From the NCBI RefSeq assembly GCF_029968035.1, contig NZ_JASCIQ010000023.1, forward strand, positions 1 to 64,000: 64,000 bases of DNA, written 5' to 3'. The stretch is from Streptomyces cavernicola (GTDB taxonomy: Bacteria > Actinomycetota > Actinomycetes > Streptomycetales > Streptomycetaceae). This document shows positions 39,933 through 49,477 of this stretch, one piece after another. The number at the start of each line of letters is the position of its first letter. Within the stretch, counting starts at the first letter, position 1. The notes beneath the pieces are model-generated. The model made no database searches. It worked only from the letters and a program-made list of their open reading frames with translations, and was not told where the DNA came from. The translations under genes were made by a program, and so were the position numbers.

Positions 39933-40610
39933 GTGGCGCAGAAGCAGGCCGACGGCGGCGCGGAGAGGCGGACCGGGGGCGGTGCGGCGGACCTCATCGA
40001 ACGGCTGGAGCAGGAGATCGTCCTGGGCACTCGCTTCCCGCGTGAGCGCCTGGTCGAGGACGAGCTGATGGAGCGGTACGACGCCAAGCGGCACGTCGTA
40101 CGGAGCGCGCTGAAGGAGTTGGAGAGCCAGGGCCTCGTCGAACGGCGCCGCAACATCGGCTCGTTCGTGCGCGCGTACACGGCCAAGGAGCTGCGTGACG
40201 TCTACGCGGTCCGTGAGCTGTTGGAGACGCACTGCGCGGGGCTCATCGAACTGCCCGTGGCCATCGATCGGCTGGCTGCCCTGACCGCGATCCAGAAAGA
40301 CCACGACGCAGCCGTCGACACCGCTGACCTGCCCGCGCTCGTCCATAGCAACACCGCCTTCCATCAAGTCCTGTTCGGCCTCGCGGACAACGCCGCCCTG
40401 GTCGAGACGATCAACCGCCATGCCCGCATGACCCATGCGGTCCGCTCCGTCACCGCCACCTCCGCGGACCTGCGCGAGCGCTCCCGGAAGGAGCACTGGG
40501 CGATCATCCGCGCGCTCACGGACGGCGACCGGGAATCGCTGGTGGAGACCTGCCGTGCCCACCTGCTGCCGTCCCGAGACGCCTACCTGCAGCGGGTTGC
40601 CACGCACTGA
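39933..40610 (+). CDS. GntR-family regulator with FCD ligand domain
   Basis: This 225-residue regulator has a winged-helix N-domain (LVEDELMERYDAKRHVVRSALKELESQGLVERR near residues 38-70) and a helical FCD domain with metal-binding histidines (LVHSNTAFHQVLF near 140, TETINRHARM-like segment near 165). The GTG at 39933 follows AGGAGG with 6-nt spacing. It is divergent from the MDR/enolase operon and probably represses it in response to a carboxylic acid. Confidence 0.87.
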   Translation: MAQKQADGGAERRTGGGAADLIERLEQEIVLGTRFPRERLVEDELMERYDAKRHVVRSALKELESQGLVERRRNIGSFVRAYTAKELRDVYAVRELLETHCAGLIELPVAIDRLAALTAIQKDHDAAVDTADLPALVHSNTAFHQVLFGLADNAALVETINRHARMTHAVRSVTATSADLRERSRKEHWAIIRALTDGDRESLVETCRAHLLPSRDAYLQRVATH

Positions 40611-40624
40611 GTTTCAGTACGTAG

Positions 40625-41194
40625 TCACGCGGAGGGGAAGTAGGCCATCGTCGCGTGGCGCAGGGTGAGGCGTGCGCCGGTTCTGCCGGGGAGGATCGCG
40701 TCGAACCGGGCGAGTTTCCCGCCGTCGAGGTGCGCGTCGCCGTCGAGGAGGACCAAGGCGTACGCGGTCTGCGAGGTGATGGTCAACTCCGTGTCGCCAC
40801 GCAGGAGTTGGAGCGAGCCGGGGGTTCCGCTGCGGACCATGAGGTTGAGGGCGCGGGTGCCCGGCGGGACGACGGCCGTGGACACCTCCGCGTCGCCGGC
40901 GAACGTGATGCTCCGGGGGAAGTGCACGATGTGCAGGACGCCGTCGACCACGAGCTCCAGGGGCGCGGAGCGCGGGGCCGCGAGCAGGAAGTAGCGGTCC
41001 ATGCCCGGCAGGGAAGAGAAAGGGCCCGGCTCGTCGATGTCCGCGAGGCTGAGCCGCCAGGCGGGGAGGTGGTCCGGGGCTGCGGAGGGTTCGCGGTGGA
41101 TTTCGCGGGTCCAGCCGCCTCCGTTGGCCCACCGCTCAGGGGTGAGGTCGGTCGTGCGGATGATCCGGGCTGTGGTGGGGTGCTGGGCGGGCAT
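40625..41194 (-). CDS. HutD/Ves family protein
   Basis: This 189-residue double-cupin protein of the HutD/Ves family carries the signature TPERWANGGGWTREI near residues 17-31, and RLSLADIDEPGPFSSLPGMDR near 48 follows. HutD proteins occur with histidine or urocanate catabolism and may bind formylglutamate-like ligands, though no hut genes are present here. It is convergent with the GntR gene (15-nt gap) and downstream of the amidohydrolase operon in the same direction. Confidence 0.82.
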   Translation of the reverse strand: MPAQHPTTARIIRTTDLTPERWANGGGWTREIHREPSAAPDHLPAWRLSLADIDEPGPFSSLPGMDRYFLLAAPRSAPLELVVDGVLHIVHFPRSITFAGDAEVSTAVVPPGTRALNLMVRSGTPGSLQLLRGDTELTITSQTAYALVLLDGDAHLDGGKLARFDAILPGRTGARLTLRHATMAYFPSA

Positions 41195-41271
41195 GGCGAT
41201 TCCTACTTCTGCTGGGGTCCTTCTGCGGGCGGCCGGTGCGGAGGAAGGGTATGTCGGCGCCCGTGCCGCGA

Positions 41272-41303
41272 ACCGGCCGCGCTCCCCTCGTAGCGCGGCC
41301 GGT
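41272..41303 (-). terminator. Terminator of the amidohydrolase operon
   Basis: ACCGGCCGCGCT and its complement form a 12-bp stem with an 8-nt loop, 21 nt beyond the amidohydrolase stop and 78 nt before the HutD start. The remaining 130-bp gap has no further feature. Confidence 0.7.
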
Positions 41304-41323
41304 CGGTTCCTGTCACCTTCGGG

Positions 41324-42547
41324 TCATGCCTTCGACGTCAGATCCACCAGGACGTCGGCGAGTGCTGCGGTCCCGCTCTCCACGTCGGTGTCCTCGGCGT
41401 ACTCCTCGGGCGAGTGCGAAATGCCGCTGGGGTTGCGGACGAACAGCATGCCCGTCGGGATGTGCGGCGCGAGCACGCCCGCGTCGTGGCCGGCGCCGGT
41501 CGGCAGCAGCGGGGCGCCGGGCAGCGAGGCGGACAGCTGGTCGCGCAGGCCGGCGTGGAAGTGGGCCGTCGGGCTGTAGGACTCCGCGGTGACCTCCGCG
41601 GCGCACCCCTGGGCGGCGGCGATCTCCGTGACGCGCGCGGTGATCGTGGCGAGCAGGGCGTTCACTGCGGCGTCGTCCGGGTGCCGGATGTCCAGCCAGA
41701 GGTCGACGGTGGAGGCGATCACGTTGGCTCCGCCGGGGACGGGCCGCAGTTTGCCGACCGTCGCACGGGCCTCGGGCACGGCGCGCGCCGCGTCCTGGGC
41801 GGCGAGGATGATGCCGGCCGCGGCGGCCATCGGGTCACGGCGGTCGTCCATCGCCGTGGTGCCCGCGTGGTTGCCCTGCCCCGTGACGCGTACCCGCCAA
41901 CGCCCGTGCCCCAGGATGCTGGTGGCGACGGCGACCGGGTGGTCGAGGTCGACCAGACCGCGGCCCTGCTCGACGTGCAGCTCGACGAACGCGCCGATGC
42001 GGGCGAGCCGAGCGGGGTCATGCCCCATGTACGTCGGGTCGATCCCCGCCCCGCGCGCGAGGTCGGCCAACGTGTTGCCGTCGTCGTCCCGCAAGGCGAG
42101 AGCGCGGTCGCGGTCGACGGTGCCGGCCATCAGGCCCGAGCCCAGGCAGGCGAGCCCGAACCGCGAGCCCTCCTCCTCGGGGAAGACCGCGACGGCCAGT
42201 GGCCGCTCCAAGCGGTGGCCGCGCTCGCGCAGCGTGTCGACGGCCGCGAGCGCCGAGGCCACGCCGAGCGGACCGTCGAACGCGCCGCCTCCGGGCACCG
42301 AGTCGAGGTGGCTGCCCGTCACGACGACGTCGGTGCGCTCCTTGCCGGGCGCGTCCAGCCAGGCCCAGAGCGCGCCGTTGCGGTCGGTCTCCACTTCGAG
42401 ACCGCGCTTCTCCGCCTGCTCGGTGAACCAGGAACGCAGCTCCAGTTCGGCCGTGGAGAACACCGGCCGGCTGTAGCCGCCGCGCTGCGCGTCGCGCCCG
42501 ACGTCGGCGATCGAGGACATCATGGCGACGGTGTTCATCGAGCTCAT
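41324..42547 (-). CDS. M20-family amidohydrolase (allantoate / N-carbamoyl amino acid hydrolase type)
   Basis: This 407-residue metal hydrolase has VVVTGSHLDSVPGGGAFDGPLGV near residue 72 (His and Asp ligands), FPEEEGSRF near 117, FVELHVEQG near 187 and HDAGVLA near 355. It cleaves carbamoyl or amidino groups of N-substituted amino acids or ureides. The ATG overlaps the stop of the sarcosine-oxidase-like gene by 4 nt, so the two enzymes probably act in sequence, for example on an N-methyl, N-carbamoyl or creatine/hydantoin-derived substrate. Confidence 0.85.
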   Translation of the reverse strand: MSSMNTVAMMSSIADVGRDAQRGGYSRPVFSTAELELRSWFTEQAEKRGLEVETDRNGALWAWLDAPGKERTDVVVTGSHLDSVPGGGAFDGPLGVASALAAVDTLRERGHRLERPLAVAVFPEEEGSRFGLACLGSGLMAGTVDRDRALALRDDDGNTLADLARGAGIDPTYMGHDPARLARIGAFVELHVEQGRGLVDLDHPVAVATSILGHGRWRVRVTGQGNHAGTTAMDDRRDPMAAAAGIILAAQDAARAVPEARATVGKLRPVPGGANVIASTVDLWLDIRHPDDAAVNALLATITARVTEIAAAQGCAAEVTAESYSPTAHFHAGLRDQLSASLPGAPLLPTGAGHDAGVLAPHIPTGMLFVRNPSGISHSPEEYAEDTDVESGTAALADVLVDLTSKA

Positions 42548-43704
42548 CGGGTCGCTCCTGCGTGGGTCGTTCCGGTCAGGAAGGGCTCGGGGACCAGCGT
42601 CCGGCCCGCCGTCGCGTCGGCGGCTGTCGCGACACCTGCGGCGAGCGCGCCTATCAGCGGGGCGAACTTCGCGCCGTGTCCCGAGCACGGGGACAGGATC
42701 GTGAGCCCCTCACACCGGTCGAGGACGAAGTGCTCGTTCGGGGTGTTGGTGAACAGGCAGGTGGTCTCGGCGTACGGCTTGGGGTCCAGGCCGGGGTGGT
42801 GGCGGCGGACGTAGTTGATGACGCGGTCGCGGTTCTTGGCGTCCACCGTGCCGTCCTGGTCCGCGGCCGAGTGCAGCAGCTTGCCGCCGTTGAACTCGGC
42901 GACCTTCTGCCCCTGGAAGTCCGCGTCGCGACCGCCGGGCAGGCCGTACGTCTGGATCTGCAGGTTCTTGTGGATGAAGGTCGGCCAGCGGTGGTTCTCC
43001 CGGTAGCGGAAGTGATACGCCTGCTCCTGCCGGACCTCGATGTGCGGCAGGCCGGCCCGGAACGCGCTGGGCAGGGGGAGCAGGTCGAGCAGCTTCGGCA
43101 GCCAGCCGCCCGCCGCGATCACCACGCGCTCGGCGTCGATCCGCCTGCCGTCGGCGCTGCGCAGGGTGTAGCCGTGGCCGCGGCGCTCGACCGCCGTCAG
43201 GTCCCAGTCGGTGAGGAGCCGTGCGCCGTTCCTCTGAGCCTGGACGACCATGGCCTCGACGCTGCGCTCGGAGTCGATGACGCCGGCCTGCGGGTGCCAG
43301 AGCACCTTGGTCTCGAAGTTGAACTGCGGCCACCGGGCGGTCGCCTCGTCCTGGCTGAGCAACTCGTGCTCGATCCCGACCTGCTCCAGGACCGCGGTGA
43401 GCGCTGCGGGGTCGCGCTCAAGTCCCCAGTCCACAGCGCCGGTTGAGGTGATCAGCGTCTGGGCGCTCGCGGCCTCCAGCTGCGACCACAGGGCACGCGA
43501 GCGGGTGACCAGGCGCGTGTAGAACTCGGACGGGTAGGCGTACCGGAAGATCCTCGCCGAGCCGTGCGAGCTGCCGGCCTCGTCGGCGGGGGTGCCGCGC
43601 TCGACGATCGTGACTTCGTGCCCGGCGGCGGCGAGTTGCCACGCCGTGGCCGCGCCTGCCAGTCCCGCTCCGACGACGACGTACTGAGAGTGGTCAACAT
43701 CCAC
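42544..43704 (-). CDS. Sarcosine oxidase / N-methyl amino acid oxidase-like flavoenzyme
   Basis: This 386-residue monomeric oxidase has the FAD motif VVVGAGLAGAATAWQL near residue 9, GSSHGSARIFRYAYP near 44, TTCLFTNTPNEHF near 312 (cysteine for covalent FAD) and CSGHGAKFAP near 340. It oxidises the N-methyl group of sarcosine, N-methyltryptophan or a related amino acid to formaldehyde. It starts with GTG and has a weak ribosome site. It is the first gene of a two-gene operon and divergent from a LysR regulator. Confidence 0.87.
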   Translation of the reverse strand: MDVDHSQYVVVGAGLAGAATAWQLAAAGHEVTIVERGTPADEAGSSHGSARIFRYAYPSEFYTRLVTRSRALWSQLEAASAQTLITSTGAVDWGLERDPAALTAVLEQVGIEHELLSQDEATARWPQFNFETKVLWHPQAGVIDSERSVEAMVVQAQRNGARLLTDWDLTAVERRGHGYTLRSADGRRIDAERVVIAAGGWLPKLLDLLPLPSAFRAGLPHIEVRQEQAYHFRYRENHRWPTFIHKNLQIQTYGLPGGRDADFQGQKVAEFNGGKLLHSAADQDGTVDAKNRDRVINYVRRHHPGLDPKPYAETTCLFTNTPNEHFVLDRCEGLTILSPCSGHGAKFAPLIGALAAGVATAADATAGRTLVPEPFLTGTTHAGATR

Positions 43705-43839
43705 GATGGAGGCTGCTTTCTGTGAGTCGCGCGTTCTGTGCGCTGCGTGCGACGTGTGTGCCTTGTGCGGTCGATGTGACCTGCACGTTCCGTGCGCTGG
43801 CCCCTCCAGTACAGCCAGGGATTACCCCGTACGTCCAAT

Positions 43840-43860
43840 ATCAATGATTCCGTGATTGAT
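43840..43860. promoter_or_regulatory. LysR-type box in the divergent promoter
   Basis: ATCAAT-N9-ATTGAT is a 21-bp dyad containing the T-N11-A pattern of LysR boxes. It lies 35 bp before the LysR start and 136 bp from the oxidase start. Two direct GATAATCG copies follow at about 43872-43889 and may be the activation site. Confidence 0.68.
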
Positions 43861-43894
43861 CTCCTGAGAGAGATAATCGGGGATAATCGAGCCC

Positions 43895-44770
43895 ATGGAA
43901 CTCCGACAGCTTCGTTGTGTCGTCGCGGTCGCCGAAGAGCTGCACTTCGGCCGCGCCGCCAAGCGTCTGCACATGGCCCAGGCTCCGCTCAGCGCTCAAA
44001 TCCAACGGATCGAGCGGGAGTTGGGGCACAGGCTCTTCGAGCGGACCACCCGTAGCGTGCGGCTTACGGCGGTGGGGGAGGAGTTCTACCGGCGGGCGCT
44101 CGACATCCTCGCCCGGGTCGACGAGACCACCGCCGACCTGCAGGCGGTGGCTGAGGGCAGGGCGGGAACACTGCGGGTCGGCTTCGCCAGCTCGGCCAGC
44201 TACTCCGTACTGCCGCAGGCCGTACGCCACTTCCGACGGGCGGCACCGGACGTCGACCTGCAGTTGGTTCCCCTGACCAGCGCCGAGCAGGCCGAGCAGC
44301 TGCACGAGGGACGGCTCGACCTGGGCCTCGTGCGTGGCGAGTCCGGAGCGCTCGACCTCAGCACGGAACGCCTCTTCGAGGAACGCCTCGTAGCGTGCCT
44401 GTCCGTCGACCATCCCCTGTCCGCCGAGGCCGAGGTCTCCCCGCAGGCGCTCGCCGACGAGCCGATGATCTTCTTCCCCGCGCGGGACATGCCGGGTTAC
44501 GTCTCGGAGATCCGCCCGGTCTTCGCCGGGTTGCCCTTTCCCCGGGTCCGTACGCGCGTCGTCCACCAGGAGACGGCGCTCGGGTTCGTGGCGGCCGGGA
44601 TGGGCTTCACGGTGCTGCCCGAGTCGGTCTCCTCGTTCCGCCCTGCCGCCGTCCATGTCGCCCGTATCACCGGCGACCCCAGGACCGTCATGTGTCTGGC
44701 TCTTCCCGATGCGGAACTCTCTCCCGCGGCCGAGCGCTTCCGCGAGGCGCTGCGCGCGAGCGGGGCCTGA
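43895..44770 (+). CDS. LysR-family regulator
   Basis: This 291-residue regulator has the N-terminal HTH (MELRQLRCVVAVAEELHFGRAAKRLHMAQAPLSAQI, split here by family helices) and a periplasmic-binding-protein-like effector domain with LRVGFASSASYSVLP near residue 91 and GLVRGE near 146. It probably controls the divergent oxidase-amidohydrolase operon through the LysR box. The relaxed GTG/ATG context is absent, and the ATG is unambiguous. Three copies of a TACGGG-rich 15-mer lie just after its stop. Confidence 0.9.
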   Translation: MELRQLRCVVAVAEELHFGRAAKRLHMAQAPLSAQIQRIERELGHRLFERTTRSVRLTAVGEEFYRRALDILARVDETTADLQAVAEGRAGTLRVGFASSASYSVLPQAVRHFRRAAPDVDLQLVPLTSAEQAEQLHEGRLDLGLVRGESGALDLSTERLFEERLVACLSVDHPLSAEAEVSPQALADEPMIFFPARDMPGYVSEIRPVFAGLPFPRVRTRVVHQETALGFVAAGMGFTVLPESVSSFRPAAVHVARITGDPRTVMCLALPDAELSPAAERFREALRASGA

Positions 44771-44841
44771 CGCGTACGGGGCCCGAGGTGTACGGGTCCT
44801 GACACGTACGGGGCACTCGGCCGCGGTGGAGAGCTCCGGGT

Positions 44842-46197
44842 TCACGCGGAGTGCGTGGGGGCGCAGGCCTGGCTGAGGGTGAGGCCCTTGGTCTCGGGGG
44901 CGAGGCGGTGCGAGACGATGCCGCCGATCAGGCTGATGGCCGCAGCCAGAAGCATCGTGGTGGAGATGCCGAGCCCCTCGGCGGAGAGCGGCATGAGGAA
45001 GGTGCCGGCCGCGGCGCCGACGCGCGATGCGGCGGTGGCGAAGCCGACGCCCGCGCCGCGGATCTCGGTGGGGAACACCTCGCCCGGATACACCCCGGAC
45101 AGAGCCGTGGAGACGGCGTTGACCAGGGAGAACACCAGGAAGCAGACCAGGATCAGGGCGGGGGAGACATCGGCGAAGAGGGCGATGACGACCAGGGCGA
45201 CGGTGGAGATCCAGAAGGGCGGCACGGCCAGCTTGCGTCGTCCGACGCGCTCGATGAGCAGGACCGAGACCAGCGACCCGACGACCACGAGACCGTTGAT
45301 CGCCAGCGCGCCGGACAGGCCGTCCTTGATGCCGAGGAGTTCGAGGACGGTGGGGGCGAAGGCGCCGATGGCGAAGTACGGGGTGACGTTGCAGACCCAG
45401 AAGACGCTGACGAAGATCGTGGCCTTGCGGTACTCGGGCGAGAACAGACGACTGAAACCGCCCTCGGTGCGGGGTGCCGGGGTCTGCAGGTCGTGCTGAT
45501 CCTCCTCTTCCAGGTACTCGCGGGCCAGGGAGGTGGCTTCCTCGGTCCTGCCCTTGCTCATCAGCCAGCGCGGGGACTCGGGGGTGCCGAGGCGGAGCAG
45601 CAGCACGACGACGGTCGGGACGGTGCTGAGTCCGAGAATGACGGTCCAGCCGACGGACGTCGACGCGACGAGCGCGTACCCGACCGCGTACGAGACCAAG
45701 TAGCCCACGTACCAGGCGACTTCCTGCGCGGCGAGCAGCCGGCCGCGCAGGCGGGCGGGCGCGAACTCGGCGAGGAGCGGCCAGCCGATGGAGTAGTCGG
45801 CGCCGATCGCCAGGCCCATCACGAAGCGGACCACGACGAGTTGCCACGCCTCGGACACGAAGAACTGGGCCACGGAACAGACCAGGAACAGGGCGAGGTC
45901 GATGGTGAACATCGATTTGCGGCCGAACCGGTCGGCAAGATAGCCGCCGACCGGGCCGCCGAAGAAGATGCCGAGCAGCGCGGCCGCGGCGATCAGGCCT
46001 TCGCCGGCGGACGACAGGCCCAGGTCCTCCGATATCGCCGGCATCACGACGCCCGTGCTGCCGAGGATGAAGCCGTCGATGAACATGCCGCCGGCGATCA
46101 CCACGCTCAGCTTGGTCAGGAAGCGGCGTTTCTTCGTCGACAGGGGAGGGGGCGGCGTTCCGGCCGCGGCGACGGGTCGCGTACTGGTCTCGGTCAC
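44842..46197 (-). CDS. MFS carrier, paralog of the 27-kb carrier
   Basis: This 451-residue twelve-helix porter has GGYLADRFGRKSMF near residue 83, RVGRRKLAVPP near 305, GTPESPRWLMSKGRTEEA near 200 and APETKGLTLS at the C-end. The GTG at 46197 was chosen because GAGGA lies 5 nt upstream; the frame extends 32 codons further without a ribosome site. The closest relative in the window is the carrier at 27267. The substrate is probably an organic or amino acid. Confidence 0.87.
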   Translation of the reverse strand: MTETSTRPVAAAGTPPPPLSTKKRRFLTKLSVVIAGGMFIDGFILGSTGVVMPAISEDLGLSSAGEGLIAAAALLGIFFGGPVGGYLADRFGRKSMFTIDLALFLVCSVAQFFVSEAWQLVVVRFVMGLAIGADYSIGWPLLAEFAPARLRGRLLAAQEVAWYVGYLVSYAVGYALVASTSVGWTVILGLSTVPTVVVLLLRLGTPESPRWLMSKGRTEEATSLAREYLEEEDQHDLQTPAPRTEGGFSRLFSPEYRKATIFVSVFWVCNVTPYFAIGAFAPTVLELLGIKDGLSGALAINGLVVVGSLVSVLLIERVGRRKLAVPPFWISTVALVVIALFADVSPALILVCFLVFSLVNAVSTALSGVYPGEVFPTEIRGAGVGFATAASRVGAAAGTFLMPLSAEGLGISTTMLLAAAISLIGGIVSHRLAPETKGLTLSQACAPTHSA

Positions 46198-46293
46198 GGT
46201 GTTCCTCGTTCTGGGATGTTCCTGGGATGTACGGTGCGCCGCCGCACTCGCTCGGTGCCTTGCATGGGGGAGGGGTGTGTCCGGGTGTGACAA

Positions 46294-46332
46294 CGGCCGC
46301 TGCCGCCCTGTCAGTTGGGGCGGCAGCGGCCG
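46294..46332 (-). terminator. Terminator between tandem MFS genes
   Basis: CGGCCGCTGCCGCCC and its exact complement make a 15-bp stem with a 9-nt loop, 15 nt beyond the stop of the upstream MFS gene. It separates the pruA-MFS unit from the next carrier. Confidence 0.8.
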
Positions 46333-46346
46333 CGAGGGGTGTTGCG

Positions 46347-47699
46347 TCAGTTGGTCACCGGTTGCCGGGCCGGCTCAGCCGGGTCCGACAACGTCGCCGA
46401 CTGTTGGAGGGTCAGGCCTCGGGTCTCCGGCGCCCACGCCACCGAGGCCACGGCGCCGGCGATGCTGATCGCCGCGGCCGCGAGCATCGTGTTGCCGATG
46501 CCCCAGCCGGACAGCGCCATCGGCACCAGATAGGTGCCCACGGCAGCGCCGATCCGGCTGAGCGACGACGCGAGCCCGACGGCTGTGCCCCGTACCTCGG
46601 TCGGGAACAGCTCGTTCGGATAGATCCACTGCAGGATCTGGGTGCCGCCGATGAGCACCGCGTACGCCGAGAACAGAGCCATGACCACCGATGAGGGTGC
46701 GTCGGGGAACAGGCCGAGGAGCAGCAGTGCCGCACCCGACCAGACGAAGCTGTGCGTCAGCAGGGTCCTGCGGCCCATCCGGTTGACGACGAACAGCGCG
46801 GCGACCGTGCCGAGCGTGAACAGGACACTGATGACGGCCGACCCGTAGCTCGCGAGGTCCCCTTCGAGTTTCAGGGCGTCGAGGATGACGGGGCCGAAGG
46901 CGTAGATCGCGAACAGCGGGACGACGGAGCACGTCCAGAAGACCGAGACGAACAGCATCCGCTTGCCGTAGCCGGAGCGCAGGATCGCCTTCACGTCGAC
47001 GTTCTCGCGCTCCTCCTCGCCCAGGTCGGCCAGGGTCGCCTCGGGGCCGAAGACATCCTTGAGGATCTTCTCGGCCTCCACGGTACGGCCCTTCTTCACC
47101 AGCCAGCGCGGCGACTCGGGCGTGCCGAGCCGCAGCAGCACGATGACGGTGGCCGGCAGGGCAGCGCTGGCCAGCATCCACCGCCAGCCGTCGTCGCCGA
47201 GCGACAGCATCGCCTCACCGGCGATGTACGCGATCGAACCGCCCGCGAACCACATCACCAACAGCCCGCCGAGCAGCACACCGCGGTGCTTGCGCGGCGT
47301 GAACTCGGCCATCAGGGACGTGGCGATGGGGTAGTCCGCGCCCACGGCCATGCCGATGACGAGCCGCAGGACGAACAGCCACACCGGGTCGGTGGCCCAG
47401 AACTGGGCCACCGAGCACACGATGATCGCGACCAGGTCCACGGTGTAGAGGACCTGCCGGCCGAACTTGTCCGTCAGCCAACCGCCCGCGAAGGCGCCCA
47501 GGAAGATGCCGATGAGCGCCGAGGCGCCGATCAACCCCTGGGCGGATTCGGAGAGTTGGAGCTGCGGGGTGATCTGCGTCATCGCGACGCCGATGATGCT
47601 GAGGATGTACCCGTCGAGGAACGGGCCGCCCGAGGAGTACAGGGCCAGCTTCTTGTGGAAGCCGGAGAGCGGCGCGTCGTCGATTCTGTTGGAGCTCAT
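46347..47699 (-). CDS. MFS carrier co-transcribed with pruA
   Basis: This 450-residue twelve-helix porter has GGWLTDKFGRQVLY near residue 71, NRMGRRTLL near 305, GTPESPRWLVKKGR near 195 and APETRGLTLQQ near the C-end. It begins 17 nt after the pruA stop, so it belongs to the proline unit and is a candidate proline or related amino-acid importer. It is more distant from the other two MFS carriers than they are from each other. Confidence 0.85.
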   Translation of the reverse strand: MSSNRIDDAPLSGFHKKLALYSSGGPFLDGYILSIIGVAMTQITPQLQLSESAQGLIGASALIGIFLGAFAGGWLTDKFGRQVLYTVDLVAIIVCSVAQFWATDPVWLFVLRLVIGMAVGADYPIATSLMAEFTPRKHRGVLLGGLLVMWFAGGSIAYIAGEAMLSLGDDGWRWMLASAALPATVIVLLRLGTPESPRWLVKKGRTVEAEKILKDVFGPEATLADLGEEERENVDVKAILRSGYGKRMLFVSVFWTCSVVPLFAIYAFGPVILDALKLEGDLASYGSAVISVLFTLGTVAALFVVNRMGRRTLLTHSFVWSGAALLLLGLFPDAPSSVVMALFSAYAVLIGGTQILQWIYPNELFPTEVRGTAVGLASSLSRIGAAVGTYLVPMALSGWGIGNTMLAAAAISIAGAVASVAWAPETRGLTLQQSATLSDPAEPARQPVTN

Positions 47700-47716
47700 C
47701 TGCCGTACGTCCGCTC

Positions 47717-49375
47717 TCAGTTGCCGGAGGTGCCCATGTACGGGTACGTCCAGTCGAGGTCGGGGCTCATGTTCTCCTTGATGTACCGGCCGCTGACCCA
47801 GCGCTGCAGCGCCAGCGGGGAGCCCGTCTTGTCGTTGGTGCCCGAGGCGCGGCCGCCGCCGAAGGACTGCACGCCCATGAGCGCGCCGGTCGGCTTGTCG
47901 TTGACGTACATCATTCCGGCGGTGTTGCGCAGGACGGACAGCGCCTCGGTGATGGCGGCGTGGTCGCGGGCGAAGATCGAGCCACCCAGGGCGTACTCGC
48001 TGGTGCCGTCGACGAGCTTGAGGAGGTCGTACCACTCGACCTCGGCGTCGTCGTAGACGTGGACGGTCAGGAGCGGGCCGAAGAACTCCTCCTTCATGGT
48101 GAAGGCGCTCGGGTCGGTCGTCACGAACAGGGTCGGGTCGACGAACCAGCCCTTGTCCTTGCGGACGGTGCCACCGGCGAGCAGGGTGTGGCTGGCGAGG
48201 GCCTTGGCGCGCTCGAGGGCGTCCGCGAGGCGGTCGGCGGAGACCTCGTCGATGACCGCGCCGACGTACGTCTCGTGCTCGGTGATGTCACCGACCTTGA
48301 GGCCCTTGACGGTCTCGACGAGCTTGGTCTCCAGGCCGGCCTCCCACAGGCTGCGGGGGATGTAGACGCGCGAGGCGGCGGTGCACTTCTGGCCCTGGTA
48401 CTCGTACGCACCGCGGACCATCGCGACGAGCAGCGCCTCCGGGTCGGCCGAGGAGTGCGCGACGATCGCGTTCTTGCCGCCGGTCTCGCCGACCAGGCGC
48501 GGGTAGGCGCGGTACTTCTCGATGTTGACGCCGGCGGTCTTCCACAGGCCGCGGAAGACCGCGGAGGAGCCGGTGAAGTTCAGGCCGGCGAACTGCTCGT
48601 GGGCCATGGCCTGCTCGGAGATGGCGCGACCGCTGCCGTGGACCAGGTTGATGACACCGGCGGGCAGGCCCGCCTCCTCGAAGAGCCGCATGACGACGTC
48701 GCTGGACAGCGCCGACTTCTCCGAAGGCTTCCAGACGACGGTGTTGCCCATCATGGCCGGGGTCGAGGGCAGGTTGCCCGCGATGGCCGTGAAGTTGAAC
48801 GGGGTGATCGCCAGGACGAAGCCCTCCAGGCCGCGGTGGTCCATGACGTTCCACTGGCCGGCGGGGGAGGTGGGCTGCTGCTCGTAGATCTGCGCGGCGT
48901 TGTGGGCGTTGTAGCGGAAGAAGTCCGCCAGCTCACAGGCGTCGATCTCGGCCTGGTGGTACGTCTTCGACTGGTGCAGCATCGTCGTCGCGAGCAGCTC
49001 GTCGCGGTACTTGCCGCTGACCAGGTCGGCCGCGCGCAGGAAGATCGCGACCCGCTCGTACCAGGGGGTGTTGGCCCACGACTCCTGCGCGGCGAGCGCG
49101 GCGTCGATGGCCGCCTGCACCTGCTTCTCGTCGGCCTTCGGGATGCGGCCGAGCACGTGGGCGTGGTTGTGCGGGGCGACCAGGTCGACCTTCTCGCCGT
49201 CGAACTGCCGCTCGCCGCCGATGACATGGGGCAGCTCGCGGACCTCGCCCTTGACCCGGTCGAGCTCGGCATACAGGCGCACGGCCTCGGGGGAGCCGGG
49301 CGCGTAGTCCTTCGCGGGCTCGTTGTACGGGGCGGGGACGCGGACGGTGCCGTTGTGGACGATGGTGTTTGCCAT
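47717..49375 (-). CDS. pruA: 1-pyrroline-5-carboxylate dehydrogenase
   Basis: This 552-residue aldehyde dehydrogenase is of the RocA/PruA class. It carries FVLAITPFNFTAIAGNLPS near residue 180, NFTGSSAVFRGLW near 262, GETGGKNAIVAH near 300 (general-base glutamate), and EYQGQKCTAASRVYIP with the catalytic cysteine near 335. It oxidises glutamate semialdehyde to glutamate, the second step of proline catabolism; PutB at 50525 does the first. A GntR gene is divergent, with a CTGAAATTTCAG palindrome about 100 bp upstream of this start. Confidence 0.95.
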   Translation of the reverse strand: MANTIVHNGTVRVPAPYNEPAKDYAPGSPEAVRLYAELDRVKGEVRELPHVIGGERQFDGEKVDLVAPHNHAHVLGRIPKADEKQVQAAIDAALAAQESWANTPWYERVAIFLRAADLVSGKYRDELLATTMLHQSKTYHQAEIDACELADFFRYNAHNAAQIYEQQPTSPAGQWNVMDHRGLEGFVLAITPFNFTAIAGNLPSTPAMMGNTVVWKPSEKSALSSDVVMRLFEEAGLPAGVINLVHGSGRAISEQAMAHEQFAGLNFTGSSAVFRGLWKTAGVNIEKYRAYPRLVGETGGKNAIVAHSSADPEALLVAMVRGAYEYQGQKCTAASRVYIPRSLWEAGLETKLVETVKGLKVGDITEHETYVGAVIDEVSADRLADALERAKALASHTLLAGGTVRKDKGWFVDPTLFVTTDPSAFTMKEEFFGPLLTVHVYDDAEVEWYDLLKLVDGTSEYALGGSIFARDHAAITEALSVLRNTAGMMYVNDKPTGALMGVQSFGGGRASGTNDKTGSPLALQRWVSGRYIKENMSPDLDWTYPYMGTSGN

Positions 49376-49477
49376 TGCTTTCCTCAGGATTCCAGGGGGC
49401 CGGCCGCGCTGTGGCTGCGGCGGCGGGACCGGGGCGGGGCGAAGGGGCAGCGCAAGAGCAAGGCTATGAACGTTGCA

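Noticed and set aside
43841..45847. A 668-codon minus-strand frame across the LysR and MFS genes
   Set aside because: It is out of frame with the MFS gene, antisense to LysR, and arginine-rich throughout.
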